Assembly (NCBI RefSeq): GCF_017873185.1
Contig: NZ_JAGGJX010000005.1
Coordinates: 62,001-126,000, forward strand
DNA: 64,000 nucleotides
Direction: 5' to 3'
From: Metaclostridioides mangenotii
GTDB lineage: Bacteria; Bacillota; Clostridia; Peptostreptococcales; Peptostreptococcaceae
Part shown: in pieces, positions 17,409-26,486 of the stretch
Numbering within the stretch: position 1 is the first letter of the stretch
How the letters are laid out: each line of letters opens with the position of its first letter
Made by a program: the position numbers and the translations under genes
The notes under the pieces: generated by a model
Database searches by the model: none
What the model saw: only the letters and a program-made list of their open reading frames with translations
What the model was told of the DNA's origin: nothing

Positions 17409-17933
17409 TTATGTAAGTTTAAAAATAATAACACCACTAATTAATAACTGCACTAATTTAAATATGCAAATCGTTCCGATTGAAGCTAAAACATTAAGGA
17501 TTTTATTTGCTTTTGTACTAAACAGCTTAAAAAATACAATATATACTCCGACTCCAATAATTCCACCTAATGTATTTCCGATAAGGTCAGTTATATCACT
17601 AACACCTATTGCAAAGGTGAATTGCAATGTTTCAAATAACAAACTAACTCCTGCTATTGGTACAATCTTTTTTAAGAAAGACCAATTTGGTTTTAGCATA
17701 CTGATATAAATTCCAAACGGGATAAATGCAAGCACATTATAGATTGTATTACTATAATCTGTTTGATTGTTAACAATAACTGAACCAGTAGGGATTAAGT
17801 TGATTTCCCTAAAATGGGGCAATCCTTGAAATGAAAATTGCATTTTAAATAGTATAATCCATGTTAATACAAATAAATATATGATTAACAAGCCAGCAGT
17901 CAATATGTTTTGATAATTTTTTGATTTTTCCAT
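17409..17933 (-). CDS. VanZ-like membrane protein
   Basis: The 174-residue protein has four to five hydrophobic segments and the VanZ family pattern: FREINLIPTGS, YNVLAFIPFGIYI, SLLFETLQFTFAIGVSDITDLIGNTLGG. VanZ-like proteins are integral membrane proteins sometimes linked to glycopeptide tolerance, but most have no proven role. It stands alone; there are no van genes nearby, so resistance should not be inferred. Confidence 0.85.
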   Translation of the reverse strand: MEKSKNYQNILTAGLLIIYLFVLTWIILFKMQFSFQGLPHFREINLIPTGSVIVNNQTDYSNTIYNVLAFIPFGIYISMLKPNWSFLKKIVPIAGVSLLFETLQFTFAIGVSDITDLIGNTLGGIIGVGVYIVFFKLFSTKANKILNVLASIGTICIFKLVQLLISGVIIFKLT

Positions 17934-18069
17934 ATAAATTCCCTCAATTCCTAATTTTTTTTATTCCTATAATATTTCTGTATTATTTTAAACTTTAAAG
18001 CTGGCTCCAACTTCTTCTTATCTTTCGTTTTATTAAATCCTAAGCATTTTATAATGAATAAACTTTGGT

Positions 18070-18294
18070 TTATATAAACATCGATGCCGGAAACATCTTT
18101 TTATTGCTATTTTTGCTTAGGATGACTTGTCCACTTCCACTTTCTGCTTCGATTAATAAAGCATATTCACTATTTAGTTCTTGTGTATAAATACTTACGG
18201 ATTGTTGTGATCCAGCGAGGTTATTCACCGTCTGAATATTTTCATAAAACATTATCCATTGAACTTTAAGATAAATATGATCATTCCAATCCAT
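18070..18294 (-). CDS. Hypothetical 74-residue ORF
   Basis: The ORF has a mixed polar composition without signal peptide or membrane helix and no recognised motif. The ribosome binding site is poor: the only good site (GTAGGAAAAC) serves an ATG that stops after two codons, 12 bp upstream. It may be the surviving part of a broken gene in this debris-rich stretch. Low confidence that it is expressed. Confidence 0.3.
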   Translation of the reverse strand: MDWNDHIYLKVQWIMFYENIQTVNNLAGSQQSVSIYTQELNSEYALLIEAESGSGQVILSKNSNKKMFPASMFI

Positions 18295-18632
18295 ATTAAT
18301 GCTTCATGTTTTCCTACTCTCTTTCTCTATCACCCCCTTAGTATAAAAGAATCACTCTAATTGTTTTTTAATATTTTAGGAAGAAAAGCTTAAGATTTTA
18401 TTAATTTTACTTATTCAAAGTTAGATTGACCACTAACGTAAAATGGATCTTATATAGTGGACGAAAAAAAACGTGTCTATTAATATAGGATCTTTTTTTG
18501 TACTATATTAATTATTTTTCAATAATTTAATTAATAATGACATGTATATATTGATTTTACTAGAGTTAATAGATCGGCGTCAATAATAACATTATGGCAA
18601 TTATATGATTAAAAGTTTAAATATTTAAATAA
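18295..18632. other. Intergenic stretch with an orphan plus-strand hairpin
   Basis: No ORF is convincing here. An imperfect inverted repeat at about 18445-18492 (GATC-T-TATAT pairing with ATATA-G-GATC) is followed directly by T7 on the plus strand, which looks like a terminator. No plus-strand gene lies upstream, so it may belong to an unannotated transcript or be the end of a lost mobile element. Confidence 0.3.
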
Positions 18633-18659
18633 AAAAGATACATCAAAAATGTATCTTTT
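18633..18659. terminator. Bidirectional-looking terminator
   Basis: AAAAGATACAT and ATGTATCTTTT form 11-bp arms around a five-base CAAAA loop. It is probably the end of the SulP transcript on the minus strand. Confidence 0.65.
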
Positions 18660-18693
18660 ATTATATTTAAGTTATTAATTTATTATAAAAATA

Positions 18694-18880
18694 TTATAGT
18701 AAAAGTTTAGATTTAATTTCTAAATTACCATGAGTTAATTTAAATTTTCTAGTGCATTTAAATGTTACATACTCATCATGTGTAATAATGGAGAATCCAA
18801 AACTTTTTTGAAATTTTATTAACTAAGTTTTCTAAGACTAATACTAAGCGTTGCATGTCCTTTTATACGAATCGATATTA
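18694..18880 (-). pseudogene. Decayed coding tail after the SulP gene
   Basis: Directly after the SulP stop, one frame reads ISIRIKGHATLSISLRKLS and then stops. A shifted frame reads QKSFGFSIITHDEYVTFKC and continues about 20 residues to a stop at 18694. Together these look like a frameshifted short coding region. A lost C-terminal part of SulP is one possibility, but I do not see a recognisable STAS motif. Confidence 0.3.
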
Positions 18881-20149
18881 CTAAGCCGCTTTCAATTCAT
18901 CTTCTTCTTTTTTTCTTCTACTTTTAACGAATTTCAATATATAATGTATGGTCATACCTACTCCTATTGCAAATACTAAATCAAATACAACAGTAAATAC
19001 AAATGTTACAACTAATACTAAGACATCCGATTTACTTGAAGATAATAACCTTCTAAAATGTGACCATTCTCCCATATTATAAGAAACTACTATAAGTATT
19101 GCAGCTAGTGTAGCCATTGGTATAAGTTTAGCAAGAGGCATTAATACAACCATTATAAGTAATAATGTTATAGCATGTACCATACCTGATATAGGACTTT
19201 TACCTCCATTTCTAACATTAGCCGCTGTTCTAGCTATAGCTCCAGTTGCTGGAATCCCAGCAAATATTGAAGATGCCATATTTCCAAGTCCTTGTGCCAC
19301 AAGTTCCATATTAGAATCGTGCTCATCATTTATCATATTGTCAGAAACTACACAAGAAAGTAACGATTCTATTGCACCTAGCAAAGCAACCGTTATAGCA
19401 GGTTTTATTAAAGTTGTAATTATTTGTAAATCAATATGAGGTATTTTTGGCTTTGGTATAGATGATGATATTTCATTAAATCTAGAACCTATTGTATCAG
19501 TTGGTAGATTAAATAAGTTTACAACTAAAGTAGATAATACTAATACTATTATTGAAGCTGGAATTTTTTTGTTTACCTTAGGCCAGTAAACTAATATAAA
19601 AATACATGCTAATCCTATTAGAAATGTTGCTCTATCAAATGTAGATCTATTATGTATATAGCTTTCTACCTTTTCTATAAATTCAGCTGGTACATCTTTT
19701 ATTCTAAGTCCAAAGAAGTCCTTCAACTGAGTTGTAAGTAACGTTACTGCTATACCACTAGTAAACCCTACTGTTATAGTTTGAGGTACATATTTTATTA
19801 AATATCCAAATTTAAGTAGTCCCATAACTACCAATATAATTCCTGACATCATTGTAATCGTTATAAGTCCAGTTATTCCATAAGTTTTAACTACACCATA
19901 AACGATTACAACAAATGCCCCTGTTGGTCCACCAATTTGAACCTTACTACCACCTAGAAAAGATATTACAAATCCTGCAAATATAGCAGTTATAAGTCCT
20001 TTTTCTGGAGATACTCCAGATGATATGGCTAAAGCTATAGATAATGGAAGAGCTATTATAGCAACTATAATTCCTGCTACTATATCCTTACCTATTTGCT
20101 CCTTTGTTAGTTCATTTTCTTTCTTCATTTTAAATAACTTTGGTAACAC
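18881..20149 (-). CDS. SulP-family anion transporter lacking the STAS domain
   Basis: The 422-residue protein has about 10-12 membrane helices. SulP signatures include IVAGIIVAIIALPLSIALA at the start, the QIGGPTGAFVVIVYG repeat, IKYVPQTITVGFTSGIAV and LVAQGLGNMASSIFAGIPATGAIARTAAN. It carries sulfate, bicarbonate or another anion; the substrate is not readable. Most SulP proteins are about 550 residues with a cytoplasmic STAS domain at the C-terminus. This one ends with a charged tail (KFVKSRRKKEEDELKAA) right after the last helix. Either it is a natural STAS-less form, or the domain was lost, as debris follows the stop. Confidence 0.88.
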   Translation of the reverse strand: MLPKLFKMKKENELTKEQIGKDIVAGIIVAIIALPLSIALAISSGVSPEKGLITAIFAGFVISFLGGSKVQIGGPTGAFVVIVYGVVKTYGITGLITITMMSGIILVVMGLLKFGYLIKYVPQTITVGFTSGIAVTLLTTQLKDFFGLRIKDVPAEFIEKVESYIHNRSTFDRATFLIGLACIFILVYWPKVNKKIPASIIVLVLSTLVVNLFNLPTDTIGSRFNEISSSIPKPKIPHIDLQIITTLIKPAITVALLGAIESLLSCVVSDNMINDEHDSNMELVAQGLGNMASSIFAGIPATGAIARTAANVRNGGKSPISGMVHAITLLLIMVVLMPLAKLIPMATLAAILIVVSYNMGEWSHFRRLLSSSKSDVLVLVVTFVFTVVFDLVFAIGVGMTIHYILKFVKSRRKKEEDELKAA

Positions 20150-20375
20150 TTAAACACTTCCCTCCAAAACTAATTATTGCGACATTTACTATATTAGTCC
20201 TATTTTGGGATAAAATCCATAGATAATAACAAATTTTATATAAAAACTAAATTGTATCAAGTACGACAAATTAAAAAAGCAAGCTCATAATTAGCGCTTT
20301 ATCGTAAAATTATGTTGCGACACAAATTTTTATATATAATGAAATCTAACTATTAGATATAAACAACTTACCACA

Positions 20376-20474
20376 ATGAAAGAGAAAATAGAAATTTTAA
20401 TAAAAAAAGGGTATAATGATGGAAAAATTGCTAAAAAATTTAAAAGGCACCACTTACTATTTATTGTAAGTTAA
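20376..20474 (+). pseudogene. Short HTH-like ORF fragment
   Basis: A 32-codon frame reads KIEILIKKGYNDGKIAKKF, which resembles the first helices of a transposase or regulator HTH (xxIxxLxxxGxSxxxIAxxL), and then stops. There is no clear ribosome binding site. It is possibly a mobile-element relic. Confidence 0.25.
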
Positions 20475-20484
20475 ATTGCAAAAA

Positions 20485-20542
20485 ACACCTCTGAGATATG
20501 TTTATATAGTATTCTCGCTATATAAGCATATCTCAGAGGTGT
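20485..20542 (-). terminator. Long-stem terminator of yebC
   Basis: ACACCTCTGAGATATG and its exact complement CATATCTCAGAGGTGT pair, with a further 8-bp inner stem (TTATATAG / CTATATAA), around an eight-base loop. Minus-strand transcription then meets T6. Confidence 0.85.
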
Positions 20543-20648
20543 CGTATATCTTAACTCTCTGTACGTGCATCATAATAAAAGCTAGTTTCTGACAATTCGA
20601 CAGATGCTATAAAGATATAAGTGTTGATATTTCAATCTTTGTCTACTA

Positions 20649-21368
20649 CTATTCCATTTCCCAGTTGTGGTAGATATCTTGAACATCGTCATCTTCTTCA
20701 AGCATCTCTATAAGTTTGTCCATAGCTTTTACTTGACCTTCTTCAGATAATTGAGATGTCGTTTGAGGTATTAATTTTATATCCGCACTTAAGAATTCGT
20801 ATCCTTTAGATTTTAATTCATCTCTTACTGTGTTAAAATCTTCTGGAGCTGTCACTACTTCATATCCTTCTTCTTCTGTTAAGAAGTCCTCTGCTCCTGC
20901 TTCTAGTGCTGCATCCATAAGTTCGTCTTCACTTACTCCGTCTCCAGATGCTATAAATATTTGACCTTTTCTATCGAACATAAATGAAACACAACCAGAA
21001 GTACCTAAATTACCACCGTTTTTATCAAAGTAGAATCTCACGTTTCCAGCTGTTCTATTTTTATTATCAGTTAAAGTGTCTACAATAACTGCTACTCCAC
21101 CAGGTCCGTATCCTTCATAAACTATGCTTTCATAGTTTTCTCCAGCGCCAGCTCCAGCACCTTTTGCTATTGCTCTATCTATGTTATCATTCGGCATATT
21201 GTCTGCCTTAGCTTTATCAATAGCAGTTTTTAGAGTCGCATTGTACTCTGGATCTCCCCCGCCTTCTTTAGCTGCAACAGCTATAGCTCTAGCGTGTTTT
21301 GTAAATATTTTAGCTCTTTGGGCATCTTGCTTGCCTTTTCTGTTGATAATATTACCTATACGTCCCAT
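20649..21368 (-). CDS. yebC: YebC/PmpR-family protein
   Basis: The 239-residue protein matches the YebC/TACO1 family end to end: [20 protein letters not shown], then a pro-ala-gly rich ELRGEVNVAL-like middle ([33 protein letters not shown]) and the [19 protein letters not shown] segment. The family was first called transcriptional regulators; more recent work on relatives points to easing translation of polyproline stretches. It is monocistronic. One acidic stretch near the C-terminus ([18 protein letters not shown]) closes the protein as in homologues. Confidence 0.95.
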   Translation of the reverse strand: MGRIGNIINRKGKQDAQRAKIFTKHARAIAVAAKEGGGDPEYNATLKTAIDKAKADNMPNDNIDRAIAKGAGAGAGENYESIVYEGYGPGGVAVIVDTLTDNKNRTAGNVRFYFDKNGGNLGTSGCVSFMFDRKGQIFIASGDGVSEDELMDAALEAGAEDFLTEEEGYEVVTAPEDFNTVRDELKSKGYEFLSADIKLIPQTTSQLSEEGQVKAMDKLIEMLEEDDDVQDIYHNWEME

Positions 21369-21465
21369 AATACCACTCCTTATACGTATAATTAATTATT
21401 CGAATCGTTAATATTGTATATTTAACTCCATTGTAGATTTTATCACATATCTTATTATTAGTAAA

Positions 21466-22221
21466 TTAGAACTTAGGAGGTTTTGCAGGAGTAGCCCTTT
21501 TATGTTCACTAGTGCTATGTAATCTATTTATAATATCTAGGTCTTTTTGTGGAATTCCTTCTGTTTTTCCATTAACTACCGCATCTATCTTGTCATATGT
21601 TGTTCCCATTTCATTTTCATCAGTTTGACCTTCCCAAAGACCTGCTGATGGTTTTTTATTTATAAGGCTCTCTGGAACACCAAGTTCCACTGCCCACTCG
21701 TAAACTTCCGCTTTAGATAGATTTGCAATAGGAAGAATATCCACTCCACCATCTCCGTACTTAGTGAAGTATCCAGTATATAGCTCAGCTGAATTGTCAG
21801 TTCCTACAACTAAATATCCTAGGTTATTCGCAACAGCATAAATCGTGCTCATTCTAAGTCTAGCTCTTAAGTTTGCATCAGTAATTCTTAGGTAATCTTC
21901 CTTGAATAAATCGTTTTCTTTAAGGCTTTCGACAACCATTTGTAAAATATGTTCTTGCGGAACAAGTAAATCTAATTCTAAATGTTTTATATCGCATCCG
22001 TTAATTACTTTTAAGGCATCTTCCATATCAACTGCACTATTTTTTATATCCATTATTACACCTAATGAGTTTTCTGGACATGCCTTTTTTATTAAATAAG
22101 CAACCACAGCTGAATCTATTCCACCAGAAACTCCAACCATTAGGCCCTTAGAATGTGATTCCGATACTTTGTCTTGAATCCATTTTACAGTACTGTCTAT
22201 CTTTTCTTTTCTTGTGCTCAT
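21466..22221 (-). CDS. nadE: NH3-dependent NAD+ synthetase
   Basis: The 251-residue protein begins MSTRKEKIDSTVKWIQDKV behind AGGAGAATAGAG; an upstream in-frame ATG at 22263 would include that site as coding and is less likely. The PP-loop MVGVSGGIDSAVVAYLIK binds ATP. GTDNSAELYTGYFTKYGDGG and PSAGLWEGQTDENEMG are NadE hallmarks. No glutaminase domain is present, so it uses ammonia to amidate nicotinate adenine dinucleotide to NAD. The nicotinamidase near 62.5 kb would feed the same salvage route. Confidence 0.95.
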   Translation of the reverse strand: MSTRKEKIDSTVKWIQDKVSESHSKGLMVGVSGGIDSAVVAYLIKKACPENSLGVIMDIKNSAVDMEDALKVINGCDIKHLELDLLVPQEHILQMVVESLKENDLFKEDYLRITDANLRARLRMSTIYAVANNLGYLVVGTDNSAELYTGYFTKYGDGGVDILPIANLSKAEVYEWAVELGVPESLINKKPSAGLWEGQTDENEMGTTYDKIDAVVNGKTEGIPQKDLDIINRLHSTSEHKRATPAKPPKF

Positions 22222-22396
22222 CTCTATTCTCCTCTTATGATTTTCATCTATTTTTATAGTCATATTATATCATAAATTTTGACAATCAATACTATGTATC
22301 ATCGTTAATATGCTATCAAATAATTATTAATACTTTTATCTTACATAATAGTAATATAATTGTCGCTTTTGGGCAATTTAAATAATAGGTGATTAA

Positions 22397-22774
22397 ATGA
22401 AAAATATAAAAATTAAGGATACAGAATTTAACCTTAAAAATACACTTATAGGACTTTTTTCTGGATTTGTAAATGGGCTATTTGGTTCGGGAGGCGGAAT
22501 TTTACTAGTTCCTATATTCAATAATTTAGTAAATACTGAGGAACATAAATCTCATGCCACAGCACTTGCAATAATTTTCTTTTTGACTACTACTAGTTCA
22601 ATTTTTTATGTGTCCTCTGGAGTTTACGATACAAGTCTGACAATTAAAGTTGGAATTGGAAGTATTATAGGAGGATATATAGGGGCAAAACTTCTTAGCA
22701 AAGTTAACGGGAAGTTTCTTAGAATTACTTTTGGATTAATTATGGTTATCGCTGCTTTAAGGATGGTGTTTTAG
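22397..22774 (+). CDS. TSUP (TauE/SafE) family half-transporter 1
   Basis: The 125-residue protein has four likely membrane helices and the TSUP repeat motif near the start: LFSGFVNGLFGSGGGILLVP. This is one of the two repeats normally fused in about 250-residue TSUP exporters of sulfite, organosulfonates or other organic anions. Here it is a separate gene whose TAG stop is followed immediately by the ATG of a second half. The two products presumably assemble into one transporter. Confidence 0.85.
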   Translation: MKNIKIKDTEFNLKNTLIGLFSGFVNGLFGSGGGILLVPIFNNLVNTEEHKSHATALAIIFFLTTTSSIFYVSSGVYDTSLTIKVGIGSIIGGYIGAKLLSKVNGKFLRITFGLIMVIAALRMVF

Positions 22775-23131
22775 ATGATGTACAGTCTTATAGGTTTTTT
22801 TGCTGGAATTATCGGTGGTATGGGACTTGGAGGTGGAACGATTTTAATTCCAGCATTAGTTCTTTTAGCCGGAATAGATACTAAAATTGCACAGAGTACA
22901 AACTTACTTGCATCAATTCCCATGACTCTAGTTGCTCTTTTTATTCATATTAAAAATAAAAATGTAATAATAAAACTTGTTGTTCCTATAGCTTTATTCG
23001 GAATACTCGGAGCTATGTTTGGATCTTTGCTTTCTACCCATATTAAAGCCGAACTTTTAAAAAGATTATTCGGTATTTTCTTACTTATTGTAGGATTAAT
23101 GGAAATTAAAAAAGGTTTTTCAAAAACATAA
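22775..23131 (+). CDS. TSUP (TauE/SafE) family half-transporter 2
   Basis: The 118-residue protein repeats the pattern of its neighbour: FFAGIIGGMGLGGGTILIPALV and four hydrophobic segments, ending in a short basic tail. It starts at the base after the upstream stop, with GGATGG inside the first gene as its ribosome binding site. The substrate is unknown. Confidence 0.85.
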   Translation: MMYSLIGFFAGIIGGMGLGGGTILIPALVLLAGIDTKIAQSTNLLASIPMTLVALFIHIKNKNVIIKLVVPIALFGILGAMFGSLLSTHIKAELLKRLFGIFLLIVGLMEIKKGFSKT

Positions 23132-23190
23132 GTTTAAAGTTTATTGAATCTATTTCATACTTTGTGCTAATCTCTAAATTACTATAAAAT

Positions 23191-23262
23191 AAAAAAATAG
23201 AGTGAGTATAAACAGTTATATAACAAAATTATATTATATAATGTTTATGTTCACTCTATTTT
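23191..23262. terminator. Bidirectional terminator between TSUP and YigZ genes
   Basis: AAAATAGAGTGA and TCACTCTATTTT are outer arms of a long, partly paired stem. A and T runs flank it, and it lies between convergent genes. Confidence 0.75.
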
Positions 23263-23277
23263 ATATTGACTCACACT

Positions 23278-23919
23278 CTACTCAATTATAACACCATTTT
23301 CCTCTGACAAAAAAAACTCTTCCCCTAGCACTATTTCACATTTATCGCTAGTTATATTCACAATTTTCGTTGTAAATCCTTCAACATCTTCAAGTTTTGA
23401 ATATACAAGTATGTTTACATTATCCTCATATACAATATCTTTTATATAAAATCCTAAATTCATTATCTCATTTTGAACTCGTCCTAGCAATGTATAATCT
23501 ATACCAATCTTGACTTCTTGGTAAAGAACCTTATCTATAATTTTACCTGCTTCTAATCCTATTTTTGCTCCCTTTGTGTAAGCTCTAACAAGACCGCCTG
23601 CTCCTAGTTTAACGCCTCCGAAATATCTAGTTACAACGACTACTACGTCCCTCAGATCTTCTTTTTTTATAACTTCTAAGCTTGGTATCCCCGCTGTTCC
23701 TTGAGGCTCTCCATCATCACTATAACGTTGAATATTCATGTTTTCCCCAACAGTATAAGCCCATACATTGTGAGTAGCATCTTTATGCTTCTTTTTGATC
23801 TCATTTACAAATTCAATTGCTTCTTCTTCAGACTTTACAGGTTTTGCATACCCTATAAATCTTGACCTTTCTATTTCCACTTCATTCATTCCGTATTCGT
23901 GTAGAGTTTTGTAAGTCAT
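23278..23919 (-). CDS. YigZ / IMPACT-family protein
   Basis: The 213-residue protein has the UPF0029 N-terminal domain: RSRFIGYAKPVKSEEEAIEF, HKDATHNVWAY, RYSDDGEPQGTAGIPSLEVI, VVVVTRYFGGVKLGAGGLVRAYTKGA. The C-terminal half is the DUF1949 fold. IMPACT relatives modulate translation stress in eukaryotes; the bacterial role is unsettled. It is monocistronic between two terminators. Confidence 0.92.
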   Translation of the reverse strand: MTYKTLHEYGMNEVEIERSRFIGYAKPVKSEEEAIEFVNEIKKKHKDATHNVWAYTVGENMNIQRYSDDGEPQGTAGIPSLEVIKKEDLRDVVVVVTRYFGGVKLGAGGLVRAYTKGAKIGLEAGKIIDKVLYQEVKIGIDYTLLGRVQNEIMNLGFYIKDIVYEDNVNILVYSKLEDVEGFTTKIVNITSDKCEIVLGEEFFLSEENGVIIE

Positions 23920-23942
23920 AATTAACTCCTATCTTCTATTTT

Positions 23943-23984
23943 ACAAAATAAAAGAGAGGACTCGATCCCTCTCTTTTATTTTGT
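23943..23984 (-). terminator. Terminator of the hflX-HEAT-Nudix operon
   Basis: Seventeen-bp arms (ACAAAATAAAAGAGAGG and its complement) enclose an eight-base loop. It lies just beyond the Nudix stop codon at 23993. Confidence 0.85.
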
Positions 23985-23992
23985 CTGTATTT

Positions 23993-24433
23993 TTAGTAAG
24001 CTATATTCTCTTTTTCTGAGACTAGCCTTTTAAGATCTTTATATTTTTTATATGATATTTCAACTAATGCTTTTTCCTTATGGTGAGTAATCATTTCTAA
24101 CGCATCTTTAAGCTTGTAAAATCCACCTTCACTAAATTCAGGAGCAAGTACACACTTCGTATCTTCCGCTTCCATTACATACCACATAATCGCGTTGCAT
24201 ACCTCTCGTTGTCTACTTCTTGAGAAAAATTCATACATTGTGTCACCAGCAACATCTACCATAAAAGCTGCGATTCCAGTTTCATGTTTAACCCTTTCGA
24301 CAGCACTTTCATAAGGCAGACCTCCACCGTTGATTTTACCCTTTGGCAAAGTCCACTCTCCTCTGTCGTTTTTTAATAACAGTACTTTATTTGCGTAAAA
24401 CACTACTCCACCTGCACAACGTCTAACTATCAT
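23993..24433 (-). CDS. Nudix-like protein with an altered Nudix box
   Basis: From the ATG behind GGGAGGGG, the protein has 146 residues (MIVRRCAGGVVFYANKVLLL). The WTLPKGKI strand, a Gly-rich turn and PYESAVERVKHETGI align with the Nudix box. The usual metal-binding REUxEE reads ERVKHE here: Arg and Glu are swapped and one Glu is His. That may weaken or change pyrophosphohydrolase activity. It follows the HEAT-repeat gene by 72 bp in an operon with HflX. Earlier in-frame Met codons exist, but without a comparable site. Confidence 0.8.
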   Translation of the reverse strand: MIVRRCAGGVVFYANKVLLLKNDRGEWTLPKGKINGGGLPYESAVERVKHETGIAAFMVDVAGDTMYEFFSRSRQREVCNAIMWYVMEAEDTKCVLAPEFSEGGFYKLKDALEMITHHKEKALVEISYKKYKDLKRLVSEKENIAY

Positions 24434-24505
24434 TTCTAACCCCTCCCAAATAATTAATAGTCTTGATTTTAAGAGACACATTATGATTAGCATTAGTAAG
24501 TTATA

Positions 24506-25174
24506 TTAAATTTTATGTTGTTCTAAGGTATTGATTGCTTCATCATATGCTCTCAATACATAATTTTTTTCTGAGTTTCTATTTTGCGACCTCAAACGTT
24601 TCAAAATCCTTAAACTGAGTTCATCGCCAATTTCTGATAATGCCTTAGCTGAGTACTGTCTAGTCTGAGCGTTTGAATCGTAAAGACCCTTTTCTAAAAA
24701 CTCTTTACTTTCTTTTGACCCTATTTTTCTAAGGGCTGAATAAGTTATTCTTCTAACATCTGAGTGTCTATGATCTGTAAGGTGATGAAGCAAATTTAAA
24801 AACTTACTGTCTTTAAGTTCACCTGTCGCCCATATCAATGATATAAGATCCTCAGCATTTTTTTCTTCTGTGATTCTTTTAAAGAGCTTTCTCTTAAAGT
24901 ATAACATTTTTTCATCATCTAAGCTATCCATAAAATCAAGTCTGCTAGATTTATCTAACTTCAAAAATTCATCAAGTATATCCTCTTTTACTTTGTCGCT
25001 TTCCTTGTGAGATGCTCTAATTAACAACTTTGCCTCTATTATTTGCTCTTTGACTTCTTCTTGTGATATGTTTCTAATCTTACTAATTTGTGGAACTGTC
25101 TTCGATTCTTTGTATAGAAGATATGTTATAAAAAAATCCTCTATTACTTCTATATTCTCCCAAGATATTCTCAC
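24506..25174 (-). CDS. HEAT-repeat-like protein
   Basis: The 222-residue protein is helical and charged. The second half contains two to three HEAT-like units (HRHSDVRRITYSALRKIGSK and SNAQTRQYSAKALSEIGDEL), the DxxVRxxAxxALxxIG pattern of lyase-type HEAT repeats. The N-terminal 60 residues (TVPQISKIRNISQEEVKEQI) suggest an HTH-like start. It is probably a protein-binding scaffold. It lies 10 bp after hflX and is therefore co-translated with it. Confidence 0.65.
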   Translation of the reverse strand: MRISWENIEVIEDFFITYLLYKESKTVPQISKIRNISQEEVKEQIIEAKLLIRASHKESDKVKEDILDEFLKLDKSSRLDFMDSLDDEKMLYFKRKLFKRITEEKNAEDLISLIWATGELKDSKFLNLLHHLTDHRHSDVRRITYSALRKIGSKESKEFLEKGLYDSNAQTRQYSAKALSEIGDELSLRILKRLRSQNRNSEKNYVLRAYDEAINTLEQHKI

Positions 25175-25184
25175 TTTTCACTAC

Positions 25185-26486
25185 CTACTTCTCTAAAATA
25201 TAACTTTGGTAAGTATAAAAATCTTTCTCATTTAAACTTACGTTTACTTCTATACCGCTATCAACATATTCAAAGTCGTCTATAGTATATTTATTTTTAA
25301 GTTCACTAAATATATTAGCCTTATCATATGGAAGTAGTAAATTTACTTCATACATATCATCCATCAGAGCTTCTTCTATCATGTTCATCAGTTTATCCAT
25401 ATTTATGCCTTGTCTTGCTGAAATATACACTACATCTGGATGATTTTTAGGATAGATATCTAACTCTAATTTATCTACTTTATTGTATACAAGTATTTGT
25501 TTCTTATCTTGAATATCCAATTCTTTAAGAACTTTATCAGTTGTCTTTTGTTGAATTTCAAAGCTTTCATTAGTAGCATCAATAACATGTAGAATTAAAT
25601 CCGCATACTGAACCTCTTCAAGAGTCGCTTTGAATGCTTCAATTAGGTCGTGAGGAAGTTTACTGACAAAACCAACTGTATCGACAACCAAAAACTCTTT
25701 TTTATTTGGCAAACTGGCCTTTCTAAGAGTTACATCTAGTGTCGCAAAGAGCATATTTTTTTGGAAAACTTCTTTATCTTGATGATAATCTTTATGTGTC
25801 TTTATTAATTCGTTAAGAAGAGTCGATTTTCCTGCATTTGTATACCCTACTAATGCAACAATTGGCGTTTTTGACTTCTTTCTCTGAATTCTTTGCGTTT
25901 CTCTATTTTTTCTGACAAGTTTAAGCTCTTTTCTAATATCTGACTGTCTGTTCAGTATATGTCTTTTATCCACCTCTAGCTTCTGCTCACCAGGACCTCT
26001 CGTACCTATCCCAGCTCCTGTCCTACTCATCTGTCCTCCCATTCCATAAAGTCTAGGAAGTCTATATCTAAGTTGGGCCAATTCCACTTGAAGTTTACCT
26101 TCTTTACTCATCGCCCTCTGTGCAAATATGTCTAGAATTAAAGTAGTTCTGTCTATAATTTTAACTCCAACAGTATCTTCAATATTTCTTATCTGAGATC
26201 CAGACAACTCGTCATTAAAAATAATAACAGTTGCATCTAAAGACTTTGAGTAAGCCGCTATCTCCTCGATCTTTCCCTTTCCCATATAAAACGCTGCGTC
26301 TATAGATTGTTTATTTTGAATTAAACTCCCTACAACTTCTGCACCTGCTGCTTTAGCAAGTTCTTCTAGCTCTTTCATAGAATCATTTATATCTATATCA
26401 TCACTTCTTTTAAGATTTGTAGTCAAATTTAAGCCTACAAGCAATGCCTTTTCATGTTCTTTTTCTAATAGCTCCATCTTTTCCAT
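25185..26486 (-). CDS. hflX: GTPase HflX
   Basis: The 433-residue GTPase has the HflX N-terminal domain ending in LAQLRYRLPRLYGMG and GIGTRGPGEQKLEVDKR. The G domain follows: G1 GYTNAGKSTLLNEL, G3 DTVGFVSKLPHDLIEAF and G4 YNKVDKL. HflX binds and splits or rescues ribosomes under stress. The start chosen is the ATG after GAGAGGTGA; an ATG 18 bp upstream sits before that site. It heads the operon with the HEAT-repeat and Nudix genes. Confidence 0.95.
   Translation of the reverse strand: MEKMELLEKEHEKALLVGLNLTTNLKRSDDIDINDSMKELEELAKAAGAEVVGSLIQNKQSIDAAFYMGKGKIEEIAAYSKSLDATVIIFNDELSGSQIRNIEDTVGVKIIDRTTLILDIFAQRAMSKEGKLQVELAQLRYRLPRLYGMGGQMSRTGAGIGTRGPGEQKLEVDKRHILNRQSDIRKELKLVRKNRETQRIQRKKSKTPIVALVGYTNAGKSTLLNELIKTHKDYHQDKEVFQKNMLFATLDVTLRKASLPNKKEFLVVDTVGFVSKLPHDLIEAFKATLEEVQYADLILHVIDATNESFEIQQKTTDKVLKELDIQDKKQILVYNKVDKLELDIYPKNHPDVVYISARQGINMDKLMNMIEEALMDDMYEVNLLLPYDKANIFSELKNKYTIDDFEYVDSGIEVNVSLNEKDFYTYQSYILEK

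Noticed and set aside
17409-17933. VanZ as evidence for glycopeptide resistance.
   Set aside because: No vanHAX or regulatory genes are present; VanZ-like proteins are common without resistance.
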